Shown piece by piece: positions 45,424-57,630 of a stretch of DNA of 64,000 nucleotides. The DNA lies in contig PQWQ01000003.1 in assembly GCA_002943765.1 (NCBI GenBank), positions 1,426,001 to 1,490,000 of the forward strand, written 5' to 3'. A model generated the notes under the pieces. That model made no database searches, was not told the DNA's origin, and saw only the letters and a program-made list of their open reading frames with translations. The DNA comes from Psoroptes ovis. Taxonomy: Eukaryota > Arthropoda > Arachnida > Sarcoptiformes > Psoroptidae. The position numbers and the translations under genes are program-made. How positions within the stretch are numbered: position 1 is the stretch's first letter; each line of letters starts with the position of its first letter.

Positions 45424-47462
45424 TTAGAATGATGCTATTGTTCCAAGTAAAAAGTCACGAATTTTTTTCAATTCAGCCACCGATAATAAAACATTGTCCA
45501 TCATTGATTCAAAATCATGTTGATCATTTGTATTCATTGTATCAGTTGATTGTTGTTTATTCGCCTGCATTGTCGCACAATTATTTATAAATTTTTGTAT
45601 TATCTCTAAATGTTTAGTCATATGACGCGCACAAAAATCAGTTTTATATTGCAATTTTTTTAATTCTTGTTCTATTTCACCACAACAATCAGAACGATTA
45701 TTGGTGATGTGATCAATGTTGCCTTGTAATTTAACTAATTTATCTTCAATCCATTCAAACGATACATTTCGCATTTCATTTGATTTATTCAATTGATTTT
45801 GTAATTTTGAATGTTCACTATTATTCGGGGTGGAATTTTTTTGTATTGACAGATAATTGGTTGTTGCTGATGGTAATGATGATGATAATTTTCCAATACC
45901 ATTCAATGATGATGATTGCGGTAAACGATTTGCCATTTGTACTTTGATTGCATTTGGATTGGGTAAAACAAGAGTAGAATGTTCAACTGGTTCCGGATAA
46001 TGTATTGGATCACGATAATGTAATGCTAAATGTATAACATAATGCACATCGCAAACTGATGGATAACGCATTAAATGATTAAGACATTCAGCATAATCAC
46101 ATGGTAATAATAATGTACGTATAACGATTAACATTGCTGTGAATATATAATCACATAGTGAAAAATCATGAGCAAATATTGCGTCCCATAATACCAGTAA
46201 ATCTTGCATTTGAAATTCTCTAATAAACAATAATCGCATCCATCTAATTCCATATATTTGTGGCGCTATTTTCAATTCTTTTAAATGTATGAATAATTTT
46301 TCATCATGTCTACGTAAGATTTGTTCCGTTATCATTTTCAATTTTATACCAATTTTAGAATAACAATTGAAATCAACATCATTTGAAAATGGTTCCATGT
46401 TGACATATTCATTTTTTCTTGTAGTTTTTATTGAATTTGAATCATACCATGTTTCAATACGTTCCATAACGTGAGTGAACAAGAAATATGAATCATGCTC
46501 CAAATAATGGAAATCCATTAATTCTTTTATTTCTTCACTGAATGAATTCATGAAAACAAAAAATTAAAGGAATTTTCGATATTGTATTCCAAAAAAAAAA
46601 AGAAAAAAACATACTCTTCGAGACCGTTCTCTTGGGCAAATAAAAAAGATTGATGATCTGAATGTATGACAAAAATGATTGGCGCCAATATTTCATGCAT
46701 ACCTTGCTTGTATTCGATATGTGAGTTCTCTCTTGCATAATTAAACAAAATGTCGACCATAATGCGCTGTATTTTTTCGCTTTGAAAAAAATTTATGTCA
46801 GGAAATGCACGTACAACATCTTTTTTTATTCGGGATTGTAGTTCATCATCAGAAAAATATTGATTCCAATGACTCTAATTTATTTGGGAAAAAAATGGGT
46901 GATCAATCAGCAAATGAAATTTTAAAAGCATACTTTTTCATCTTGTGACAGCGGGTTATCGTCACTTTCCCCATCCATTTCAAATTTTCGAGGATCACGA
47001 CGATATTTATTTTGTAATTCTTGGTATTTTAAACGCATCGCACGTATTCGCTCGATACGATCTTTTGATTTCTCGGGTAAATTTTCTAGGAATATCTAAA
47101 AAAAAAAGAAAACTGAGATGATAATCCTAAATTATTAATAATTAATGATACACACACTCCAAGCAACTGAACGAAAGCGATAACTACGTAGACCACACTT
47201 AAGAGCGTTTTGTTTCAAAGCTTTGACATTTTCCAGTGACATATATTCTTCACTATTCATCAATAAACAAGGACATTGATAATTCGGTAATAAACACTTT
47301 AAAAAAAACTCACATGTAATAATTGTTAACGATTCTTTCATCGATTGTACGATGCTGTTGCCGTTGATTACTATTACTTTGATTTGATATTTTTTGTTCA
47401 TTTAAAGCATCGGTTGCATTTTCGATGATAGCAAAACCATCATCATCATTGGTATCTTCCAT
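45424..47462 (-). CDS. TBC1D5: TBC1 domain family member 5, Rab7 GTPase-activating protein
   Basis: Five exons: 47462-47314, 47252-47156, 47095-46934, 46874-46615 and 46537-45424. All joins are in frame, introns are 59-77 nt, and the protein has 593 residues. TBC landmarks are LRSYRFRSVAW, NPLSQDEKSHWNQYF, FNYARENSHIEYKQGMHEIL, YLEHDSYFLFTHVME, APQIYGIRWMRLLFIREF and LLVLWDAIFAH, all in the order and form of TBC1D5. That protein turns off Rab7 and works with retromer and autophagy factors on endosomes. YKQGMHE supplies the Gln-finger region, and the Arg-finger motif is not clear to me. The C-terminal third is low complexity with a coiled-coil-like end. Exon 1 starts with an acidic stretch. 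The first intron is inferred from reading frame and size. Confidence 0.88.
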
Positions 47463-48198
47463 TTTGGTTGATATATTTTAAACAATATAAATTTCAAAGG
47501 TCCAAACAATACAATATGTCACGATATGTTCAAATTACATTACGAAATTATATATATGATTTCAAAAGCTTTGAAAGTTTTTTTTTTGAATCAATTTCTG
47601 CGTCGTTGAATGAATGCTTTAATGTCTTAATCGTCGATTGTCTTTTTAATGTCTAGCCAACATCAATTTTAGATCAACTTCTTTTTCAAAAAGCAAATGC
47701 AAAAATTGTTGTCACTATATCAATTTCTCAGTATACATTTGATGATTGAATTATGAAATGGAAAATGAAAACAAAAACAAAACATATTTTCAACCATCAA
47801 CAATCGATTGTAATGAACGAATGATGCGATTGTTTTTGAAAGCCAAGTGAATTTTTTTGAAAACATAATTCACTTTAGAAATTGATGCTTGGAGATAATT
47901 TTTTTCATACTATCTTGAACGAAAAGTAAATTTGATAGACCAAATAATTATCATTCAATAAATAAACTAAAGTCTATTGATTAGACGATTGATATATGTC
48001 TTGAAAACAGTGAAATATGAAGCATGAATGTGTATGAAAATATATATTTTTCAATTCTACTAACTGGTGATGAATGATAAAATTTATTTTTGTTTCAAAT
48101 AATCAAAACAAAAAAATTTGGGACAAACAAAAATCCAAACATCAATGATTGATTGATTTTTCAGGAAAAGATAATTTCCGATCATTAAATCGACACCA
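47463..48198. other. Shared upstream region of TBC1D5 and MMAA
   Basis: About 735 bases between divergent genes. AT-rich, no supported ORF, repeat or RNA gene. A short upstream exon of MMAA carrying a mitochondrial presequence could lie here but cannot be identified. Confidence 0.4.
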
Positions 48199-49194
48199 AT
48201 GAAACCTGTATTTGATTTATTGAAAAATGTTCTACAAGGAAATCGTACATCATTAGCGCAAGCTATCACATTGCTTGAATCAACGTCGACTAATAGACAA
48301 TTTTTAAATGATCGCTTAGAATTTATCCGTGCATTGAATGATGAACATTATCGACGAAATAAATCAACAACACGTATCGGTATATCTGGTTCGCCTGGTG
48401 TTGGTAAATCATCATTTATCGAATCATTTGGCTTTTATTTAGCTGATAAACTCAATAAACGTGTTGCTGTATTAGCTGTTGATCCATCATCGGCTATTCG
48501 TGGTGGTTCAATATTAGCTGATAAAACACGTATGCCAAGATTGACAGCTCATCCAAATGCATTCATACGTCCATCACCATCACGTTTACATTTTGGTGGT
48601 GTCACACAATCAACAGGTGAAACGATATTATTATGTGAAGCAGCCGGATATGATGTTATTCTCATCGAAACAGTCGGAGTTGGTCAATCAGAATATGAAG
48701 TGCATCATCTTTGCGATACATTTGTATTGTTAGTTGCACCTGCATCTGGCGATGAATTACAAGGTATAAAGAAAGGCATTGTTGAAATGGCAAACATAAT
48801 ACTTGTAACGAAGCATGATGGCGATCTAATTATACCCGCAAGACGTATGCGTGGTGAAATAAGATCAGCAACTAAATTCATAAATCATCAAGATCGTCCA
48901 TCGGTATTATGCGTATCGGCCAAGACAAACGAGGGTATCGAAGAATCTTGGAAAGAAATCGATAAAAAAGTGAATGGAGATCTTGAAGCAAAAGAAAAAA
49001 GGCGTCAAGAACAAAAAATTGGTCTGCTTAGGGTATCATTGATAAATGAATTATTTATTATGCTAAATCGTACATTAGATAATGAAAGTTATGAACAACG
49101 TCTTCGTAATGACCCAAAATTATCAATTTATGAATTGGTGCAAGAAATATTGCATCGTGATCTGGCGATTGCGTTGAATAAAATTAAATATTAA
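48199..49194 (+). CDS. MMAA: MMAA/MeaB-type GTPase, methylmalonyl-CoA mutase chaperone
   Basis: 331 residues in one exon. It is a G3E-family P-loop GTPase that loads and protects adenosylcobalamin on methylmalonyl-CoA mutase in mitochondria (propionate catabolism). Seen: Walker A GSPGVGKSS at 64-72, AVDPSS, GGSILADKTRM, FIRPSPSRLHFGGVT and the Walker B-switch segment LIETVGVGQSE. VTKHDGD stands at the base-recognition position. The usual GGVT and ETVGVGQSE blocks leave little doubt about the family. The human protein has a long N-terminal mitochondrial leader; here the first Met falls just before the conserved helix, so a leader exon may be missing. The 3' end converges on DAP3 with about 55 bases between. 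Confidence 0.93.
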   Translation: MKPVFDLLKNVLQGNRTSLAQAITLLESTSTNRQFLNDRLEFIRALNDEHYRRNKSTTRIGISGSPGVGKSSFIESFGFYLADKLNKRVAVLAVDPSSAIRGGSILADKTRMPRLTAHPNAFIRPSPSRLHFGGVTQSTGETILLCEAAGYDVILIETVGVGQSEYEVHHLCDTFVLLVAPASGDELQGIKKGIVEMANIILVTKHDGDLIIPARRMRGEIRSATKFINHQDRPSVLCVSAKTNEGIEESWKEIDKKVNGDLEAKEKRRQEQKIGLLRVSLINELFIMLNRTLDNESYEQRLRNDPKLSIYELVQEILHRDLAIALNKIKY

Positions 49195-49249
49195 ATCGTT
49201 TTTCTAATAAAATTTTATCTTTTATTTACAAAATTAAGAATTTTCACTT

Positions 49250-50602
49250 TTAAAGATTACTGCAAAGATGAAATACTTGTCCAGGGTTCATACCAGAAAG
49301 AAAGCGTATTTCATCTTGACCTTCATCAGTTTTAACTTCTGGACGCTGTAACCATTGACGATCTTGATAATAATCCATGCAATTCTGAAATTCCTTTTGA
49401 TCATAATAAGGACACTCAATCGGTATGAATGGATCGAAATGTTGGAAACCTTCATCAGTTAATAGTGTTTTTGGATAATCACTGATGTGTTTGACTGTGA
49501 ATGGACCCCATTCTTTATACGTGCGATCACGATCTTTTTCTTTTTTAGGTATACCAGAAATCGCTAGCAATCGATATGGTTTGACTAATTTTTTACAGAC
49601 AGATGCTACTACTGCACCATTTTGCCATGAATCTTTTCGAAATAATTTTTTGAATGCACGAGCAATTGTTATTTCATCTACATTCACATATGTACGATCA
49701 GGAAAAAGTAAACGTGAAGGTTCATAAAATGCATTTACTTTATCAGCCACAACCAATAAACGACAATGACCTTTGGCCGCATTCAATTTCAATTCTTTGA
49801 GTAAAACAGCCATACAATCACTAGCATGTTTAATACGATTGATACCATGTTCAATTATCGATTGTAAGGAATCACCAATTTCAGTATGTTCACGCTGACT
49901 CCATGTATAGCGATTATTTGATTTTAATTTCAATTCATCTAATAATGATAAATTTTGTGCTTTAAAACTTTGTAACCAAATCGTTGCATCAAGCGGTGTA
50001 TCGATACGTTTTGAATTTGTTGTTGAAACAGTTTGTTCTTGAGGGTAATTTATCCAATCGGTAGGACGATGGCAACAAATCAATACATATTTACTCATAT
50101 AACCATAATGAATTATATGATTCAATGTGAATGTTTTACCGGAACCAATAGGACCATCTTAGAAAAAAAGAATCATTGAATTATTAGAAATAAGAAGATT
50201 GAGAGCAAACTTACATAGAACATAGGCATTTGGTAATCGATTGAAATCAGTTTTACGTAAATATTCAATAATTTCCAATGCTGGTTTACGAATCATGATG
50301 GATGTTTCTTGAAATACATTGAATGTTTCTTGTTGCTGTTTTTCAAAACCATTGAACAAGAATAAGCGATTAGCAACATCATTTGGTATACGATAAAATA
50401 GACCATGATGTAAATCATTGTGTTTTAATGAATTTGTTTCTTCAGTACGAAAATATGATTTGCTAATATCACGTATTGGCATGTGATTTTCGACATCTTT
50501 ATTGTTTATAACCGCAGTTGATAGTAATCTTGCTCCATTCGGGAAATTTTTAAATGATTTTATTATTTGATTTAATAAAGACAGTCGCTGCAAGTTGTTC
50601 AT
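49250..50602 (-). CDS. DAP3: Mitochondrial small ribosomal subunit protein mS29 (DAP3)
   Basis: Two exons, 50602-50215 and 50157-49250, with a 57-nt intron, give 431 residues. The splice completes the P-loop segment YVLYGPIGSGKTFTLNHIIHYG, which binds GTP in this ribosomal protein. Further family features are the WSQREHTEIG-like segment, LLVVADKVNAFY, YVNVDEITIARAFKKL and a C-terminus ending in a VFHLCSNL-like strand. The N-terminus is basic and hydroxylated (NQIIKSFKNFPNGARLLSTA), as expected of a mitochondrial presequence. Known role: head of the mitoribosomal 28S subunit, also linked to apoptosis. The foldback element begins about 100 bases upstream of the start. Confidence 0.9.
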
Positions 50603-50738
50603 AATTAATTGTAAATATAAATTTGATCAAATTTAAAAATCATGTGTATATTAAAAAATGTGAAAATCCAAGAGAACACGTACAATTTTTATCGTTCACA
50701 ACACGCACCCAAAGAAACAGCGGCCTAAAAAATGTATA

Positions 50739-53700
50739 GAAAATAGTTAGCGAAAATTTGTATTGCTAACAGTTACAACTGTCACAACGTTGATCCCCTA
50801 CCTTGCGCAGCCGAATTTTGTTCTTCGCGCATCCCCGATGACTCATCCATATGCGAACCGTATTCATACCTCACATTTACTTGTCATGTACAAATTATAA
50901 TTTAATTAAATTTTATTAAAATTTTATTTAATTAATAAAAAAAAATTGATTAAAAAATTAAAAATAATAATTAATGATGATATACAAATGATGTTATCCC
51001 AAATCGCTTGTTTTAATGATCCTAATCGGCTCAGATGGAAATTATAAGCCGCCACCAATTGAAATTTTCTATGTCCGAATCCTTATTATCGTTTACTTCG
51101 GAAATTGGCGATTCATAGATGGACTTCTTCGAAATAAGTTGCTTCGTTTTATCGAACAGTGATGTATCCAGCGATTGTGTCAATTTCATCGACCATCAAT
51201 GAGATATTGAATCTAAATTACGAAAAAGAAAGTATCAGAATTATAATTTCGAAGAAATTGAAGTGATTTACCTTAAGATTTTCATCGATAGCATCCATGA
51301 GTCAATCATCAATGAAATTGAATTAATAGCTATGACTGGAAGTGTTGATCGATCTTATTAATTCTTTGATCAAATGATGAAGAAAAATGAACATTTTGAA
51401 TCAAGAGTAATTGATCAGATGAAGAAGTCAACAGTGGCCAAGTCAAAGCGAAAGTCGAAACCCAAACAACAAGTGGCCAGTTCGAAGAAACGTCAAGGTG
51501 TGATCAGATAAATTCACAATGTTCATTTTTACTTCATCAATTGAATCAAAGAATCTCAATGATCAATCAACAATCAAGTTCTAAACATTTCTTCAATTTT
51601 CAATGATGACGGCTGGACTTTGTTCTGACATGATTCTGAAAATGACAAAGATATTATTGATTAGATTTTAAATCAATTTCAAAATTACCTTTAATCGACC
51701 ACAAGAGTGAATCAGTTGAATCGAAGAAGTCTGTAATTGAGAAATGAAGAAGAATTAAAATCTTTGTTGAATGACGACAATGTTAGATACCTTTATTAAA
51801 AATATGACGATCATTGATGCGTTGGTCTTGGTGAAAAAAAAATTAATAAATGAGATTGGAAATCAATTTCAAAATTACCTTTAATCGGCCATAAGAATGA
51901 ATCAATTGAATTGAAAAAGTCTGTAATCAAAAAACGAAGAATTGAAATCTTTGATAAATAACTATGTTGATTACCTTGACCAAGAATATCATTGAAATCG
52001 CTGCAATGGTCCTAATAAAAAGAATAAATTGAAAATGAATAAATTCCTTGATCATAATCAACTTACTAGCAACACTAGCCATTGTACTTATGATATTTAG
52101 ATCAATTCAACTTGTCATAAATTACAAGTTGGAACTTGCAAGTCTAAAACGAAAAGAGAGGAAGAATCAATTAAAATTTCAAGACGTTAATACTGATTAC
52201 CTTTGTCTAAAATAAGACCATTATTGGTGCGATGGTTCTGATCATTGAAAGAAATTGAAAATGGATTGATCATACAATCACAATCAACTTACTAGGAACA
52301 GATGTCATTTTGCCTATGATATTCAGATCAAGTTGAATTCAATCTGTCTCAAATTACAATTGGAGCTGGGAACTCTTAAACGAAAAGAAAAATCAATCAA
52401 CAATTCAAGACGATTATAATGATTACCTTTCAGTATGTCGATTCCCGTTGATCACTATTTGATGGGCCTAATTATAATGAGTGGTTTAAAAATGATTAAT
52501 GCCAATGATCAAAATTATCGTAACTCACCTCAAGTAATCATTGATGAGGTTTACATAACTTGAAACCAATTCACCTTCATTTGAAATTTTAATCAAATTG
52601 TATCATGAGATAATATTGACCACCTTCCAATATAATGATAAGGAATTGGCGAGTGATTTGGTACATATGATCATCAAATGAGTTGAAACCAATTTTTTGA
52701 CTTTGAATTGCGATCGATAATCAAGATTTTTTGATTGAACAATTGAAGGCAAAGATGAACATTTAGAATTAATTGAACCTATCAAATAGTGGCCTTGTCG
52801 AAGCGAAAGTCAAAACCCAATCGTCAAATGGCCAAGTCAAAATGTTCAAATCAAAGGAATGTCAAAGAAAGTCAATCATTAATTCACAATGTTCATCTTT
52901 ACATCAAAAGTCGCATCAAAGAATCTCGTTGAATCGATTTCAATTAAATTCAAAATATGTCTTCAATTTCAAATGATGATCTGGACCAGACTGTTTTGAT
53001 AATTTGAAAATGATTAAAGATTAAATTCAATGGGAATTACTTGAGTAGAATTGATCATTGATGATTTCAAGCACATATCAGCTACATTGTTCCAACCAAA
53101 CGGTCCAATATCCTCAATATCGTAGTTGGGCTCAAAAATCTGATGATTGAGTCATCCATCCATAAGGATTTCATAGGTTATTAATGTCGGTCATCATCCA
53201 AAAGTCACCACATGACCAGATTCAATAATTAATTGGACGAAAAACTTCGATGAAAAATGATTCTGAAAAGAAGCAAAAACAATTAGTGAAATTTTGATAA
53301 AAATGACAACTTAACCAATAATGATGATTGAGCAAATATGTTCGCTCAAATCTTCGCTCAAGTGTTTGAGAATGAACTATGATCGATGCAGCACTTTTTA
53401 ATCGATTGAATGAGTAGATTGTGATTAATTAAAGATCAAATTAATTAAAATTAATGACAAAATTAAAATTAATTTTGATGAAAATCACTATTTATCATCA
53501 ACGGCTGAATCGAATTTTGAACGGTTTTTTGCGCGTTCGTCCTCTATGAACAATCTCGAGAATTTTCAAAAATTTGAATTTTCAAAAATTCAAATTATTT
53601 TTTTAAAAATATATGCAAAATAATAAATCTTGGATTAATTAAATTTAATTCCTGATATCAATTGGATAATTTATTGGATTATAATTATTATCATATATCT

Positions 53701-54930
53701 ATTATTGAATTATAATTGTATTCAATAGTAATTATAATTCAAAATAAATCAAACAATATGTGGCAGTGATGCTGAAATAATTTTGTTTTTAGAAAAATGA
53801 AAATATGAAATTATTGGTCATGTCAATGTAAATGATGACACCGATAATGATGATGATAAATGAAAACATTTTCAATGCTTTTATAAGAAATTAAAAGATT
53901 AATTCCAAATTGTGAACTTGATTGAAATGTACCTATGAATGATGATTATGAACATGGTCGTGGTCAGTGTGGTTAACATCATAAATAAATCATAATGAAT
54001 GAATGTATAATTCCTAATTAAAACAATAAACATAACTCATCGTAATGTATTTGTATTGATGATATTAAACAATTATACGAATGGTCAAATAGAATGACCT
54101 TTAGAAAACAACATAGACCAAAAAAATTTTGTTTTTGAAATTTCATTCTGTTTAAATGATTCAATAGATGGTCAAAGATCAATCAATACAGATCTAAGAA
54201 AACATTGCAATGTCCAATCACAGAATTCATGAAAATATCAAACAAAATCAAATTTCATTGATCATATCATCATTAAAATATTTGTATCATCAATCAAGTA
54301 TCATCCAACGATCCTTAGGTATCAAAACATAGTCCATTGAGCCCAATCATCATTATTATTATTCTTTCAACAAGTTATTTGAATGAAATTTTTTATTAGT
54401 GTGATTAATGTAAATTAATTATTCATTGTTTGAATTGAAAATTATTGATCTCATTATCGATAACCAGAATGACTCTTATCATTAATATGATTAGCGAAAT
54501 GATTAATCAGAACAATAATCAAATTAAATGACAATATGAATTCAATTATCCAACTTGCTAGTCTTTTTTGAATTCAAATTCGGTTTGAATTCAAATTTAA
54601 ATTCAATATTTATTTGGCTTCAAATTATCTAATCAGATGATTAAATAAATTAAATAATTATTAATTAGTTTAATCGAAATTAATTTGAAAATTATCAATT
54701 TTTTAAAATACAAAAATTAAACTGAATTGAGTTATCCTCAATAAGTAAAAATAGTGCTTTTTGAATTTTGCCCCCCCATTTTGGGGAAAAAATGCTCAAA
54801 TTTTTTTCGCGCGAACGAATTTTCAAAAATTTCAATTTGTTGACGCCTCATTTTGTGGTAGGACCAATGAAAAAAAAAATTTGCTTATGCTTCTCCAACA
54901 CGTTAGTCCAACCTTAATCGGTTGGGTGCG
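50739..54930 (-). repeat. Foldback repeat, arm 2 (inverted relative to arm 1)
   Basis: Reverse complement of arm 1 over its length, with scattered substitutions and small indels. Both hairpin modules and the ladder of exon-like segments are kept on the minus strand, including the AAAG|GTAATC and CTA|GTAAGTTG donors and the TTTTAG, TTACAG and TATTAG acceptors (about 51660-52440). Confidence 0.8.
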
Positions 54931-55022
54931 CAAGATAATGCCAGCAATTTTTGATGTTGGAGAAGCAAAGGCAAATTTTTTTTTCGTAGGTCCTACCACA
55001 GATTGAGGAGTTGACAAAATCG
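54832..55022. repeat. Central hairpin of the foldback element
   Basis: CCTCATTTTGTGGTAGGACC (54846) followed by TGCTTATGCTTCTCCAACA is mirrored after about 55 bases by TGTTGGAGAAGCAAAGGCA and GGTCCTACCACAGATTGAGG (ending about 55008). It marks the symmetry centre between arms 2 and 3. A single half of it forms the inner end of arm 1 near 5260-5335. Confidence 0.8.
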
Positions 55023-57316
55023 AAATTTGAAAATTCCAATTATTGCGCATGAATGGGTAGTGCTTAATTCAAAAATTGATAAAAAAAAAATATCAAGAGC
55101 CGTCCATAAAGACGTATTCGCAAAAACAGCTGAAAATTTTTGTCAACAAGTGTTTGTTTTTATTTTAAATTAATTTAAATCATATTATTTTCATCAAAAT
55201 TTAATTGAATTTCGGCAATAAATTTGATAAATTTTATGTCAAATTAATCACAATCAACTTATTCGATCGTTCTAAAAGTGTTGTAAGTCGAATATTATGC
55301 AATCTCGAACACCCTATGGACAAATCAAGCGAACATATTTATATATGTCCAATCATCATAATTGGCTAAGTTGATTTTAAATTTAATTTTTACCATATCT
55401 TTTTTTATTCTTTAAAAGATTATTTCTTTAGCCCAACAATGATTTTAAATAGATTTTCGGGAGAATCGAGGATATTGAAACGGCAAAATTTAATGGCCAG
55501 GAACATTGTAGCTGATGTGCGTTCAATCATTGATAATCAATTCTATTCAGATTGAAAATTCAAAGTAATTTTCATTTAACCTAATCTTTGACAACTTTTC
55601 CAAATTATTGAAACAGAGCCCTATCCAGACCATCATTTAAAATTGAAGACAAGTTTTGAATTTAATTGTTATCAATCTATTGAAATTTGATGATGCAACA
55701 GTTGGTGTAAAGATGAACGTTGTGGATTATTGAAATTATTGATTGACTTTCTTTGACGTTCCTTTGACTTGAGCATTTTTATTTGGCCATTTAACAATAG
55801 GGTTTTGACTTTCTCTTCGACAAGGCCATTATTTGATAGGCATTTCTTTAATTCTATATGTTCATCTTTGTCTTAAACTGTTCAATCAGGGAATTTTGAT
55901 GATCAATCGCAATTCAAAGTCAAAACATGGCTTCAATTCATTTGATGATCAACTAAACCGAATCACTTGTAAATTTCTCATCAAAATCAAAATGGTAAAA
56001 TGTAATCAATTTAATTGTCTTGAAATGTAAATTAATTTATACTCTCTTTTCGTTCCAACATTTCTAGCTCCAACATTGAATTCAACTTGATCTAACTCTG
56101 AATGTTTTTTGTTTGAAGTGAGTTACGATGATTGTAATTATTGTGTTAATACAATTTATTTTTCTGATCAGGACCATGTCAGCGATGGTGACGATATTTC
56201 AGATAAAGGTAATCAATACTGACTTCATGTTAAAAAGATTTTAATTCTTCTTCATTTCTTTATTAAAGACTTTTTATATTAAACTTATTTCCCGATTATA
56301 GGTAATTTTATAAAATTGATTTCAAAATCTAATCATTAATCTCTTCTCGACTTTCAGATTCATGTCAGGAACAAAGTCCGGCCATCATCATCATCATTGA
56401 TGATTGAGTAAATATTTTGAACTTGATTGTTGATTGATCATTGAGATTCTTTGATTAAACTGTTGAAGTAAAAATGAACATTGTGAATCCGTCTGATCAA
56501 ACTTTGACGTTTCTTTGAACCGGCCGTTCGTTGTTTGGGTTTCGACTTTCGCTTTGACTTGGCCACTGTTGACTTTTACATTTGATCAATTTGTCTTGAT
56601 TCCCATTGCTCATTTTACTTCATCATTTGATCAAAGAATCAATAAGATTGATTAATTATTCAAGTGATTGATATTCACTCAATTTCATTGATGATTGGAT
56701 CAATTGATTGACTCATGAATGTATTCAACGAAAATCTCGAGGTAAATCATTTAACTTTTCTTGAAATTATGAATCTGATACTTTCTATCTCACATTTTAG
56801 ATTCAACTTCTTATTAATGGCCGATGAAATTTGATTATTTTGGAGAATTCAATCAATCAATTACTTATTCCGGAAGCAAACGACAATAACGATTGGGACA
56901 TTGAAGATTTCAATTGGTGGCGACTTATATCTTTCATTCGAGCCGGTTAAGATTATCAAGACTAACGATTTGGATCAATATTTGTTGCATTTTATTATTA
57001 ATTATAATTTATATTTAATTTTTATAATAATTTTAATTTGATTTTATGCAATTTCAATAAAATACATTGAAATTGCATTAAAATTAAAATTCGTACTTTG
57101 CAAATTTTAGCAAAGTATGAATTTTAATTGCAATGCAATTTCAATAAATTTCTGTGCAATTTATCTGGGATTTTAATTAATCATATGACGACACCACTCA
57201 CCCCGGACGCGTTTGCCCGGGAGCTGCTTGTCGTATGCAATAGGCGGGATCGACCATAGCAAGCATAAGCTAACAGTTACAACTGTTGGCAATACAAATT
57301 TTCGCTAACTATTTTC
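54960..57316 (+). repeat. Foldback repeat, arm 3 (shortened, same orientation as arm 1)
   Basis: About 2.3 kb. It keeps hairpin module A (about 55640-55950), part of the exon-like ladder (GATCAG| at 56172, AAAG|GTAATC at about 56206), hairpin module B (about 56390-56700) and the distal FNWWRLI-like segment near 56920. Several ladder units found in arms 1 and 2 are missing. Confidence 0.75.
57066..57145. repeat. Short perfect-looking hairpin near the right terminus
   Basis: ATTGAAATTGCATTAAAATT and CGTACTTTGC (57066-57101) are mirrored by GCAAAGTATG and the matching AT-rich arm (57110-57145), with an 8-nt loop and few mismatches. This hairpin is absent at the same point in arms 1 and 2, so it may be a small inserted foldback or MITE. 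Confidence 0.6.
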
Positions 57317-57630
57317 TCTGCTTTTTTTAGGCCGCTGTTTATTTGCGTGAAAGGACGGATCGTTGCACGTGCTGAGATATCTTCATATCTTTTTTTTTAA
57401 ATTTCAACACCAAAATAAATCACTGTTTTATCAGTATTTGATGATAATAATGTATGTTGGTTCTGGAAAAAAAGCGAAAAAAACCTGTTTTGATTTATAT
57501 TATCACAATTCAATAAGTCACATAAAATTTATTCCTAATCTATATTCAAGGGCGATATTGATTTAAGTTTTTAAATTTTTATTGATGTTCATTTCCATTT
57601 TTCATTAAATTTTGATCAAGTTAACCCAAA

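Larger units (their letters stand above)
50702..57349. mobile_element. Palindromic foldback element with long terminal inverted repeats, undescribed
   Basis: The two ends are inverted copies of each other. On the left, CACGCA at 50702, AACAGCGGCCTAAAAAA at about 50716 and GAAAATAGTTAGCGAAAATT at about 50739. On the right, their reverse complements end at 57349 (TTTTTTAGGCCGCTGTT and AATTTTCGCTAACTATTTTC). The left arm is about 4.2 kb (50.74-54.93 kb). The right arm is shorter (about 54.96-57.32 kb) because several internal units are missing. A 60-base hairpin forms the centre. No transposase ORF is present, so if mobile it would depend on another element. No clear target-site duplication was found. 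Confidence 0.65.

Noticed and set aside
47156..47401. Reading 47401-47135 as an independent small protein
   Set aside because: Its second half is TBC1D5 sequence (LRSYRFRSVAW). A 61-nt intron at 47253-47313 joins it in frame to the upstream acidic exon starting at 47462.
51418..51510. Small basic peptide frame (KKSTVAKSKRKSKPKQ) in foldback arm 2, on the strand opposite the splice-like ladder
   Set aside because: It is only about 30 codons, lies in the loop of a hairpin module and is not kept open in the other arms, so it is probably chance.
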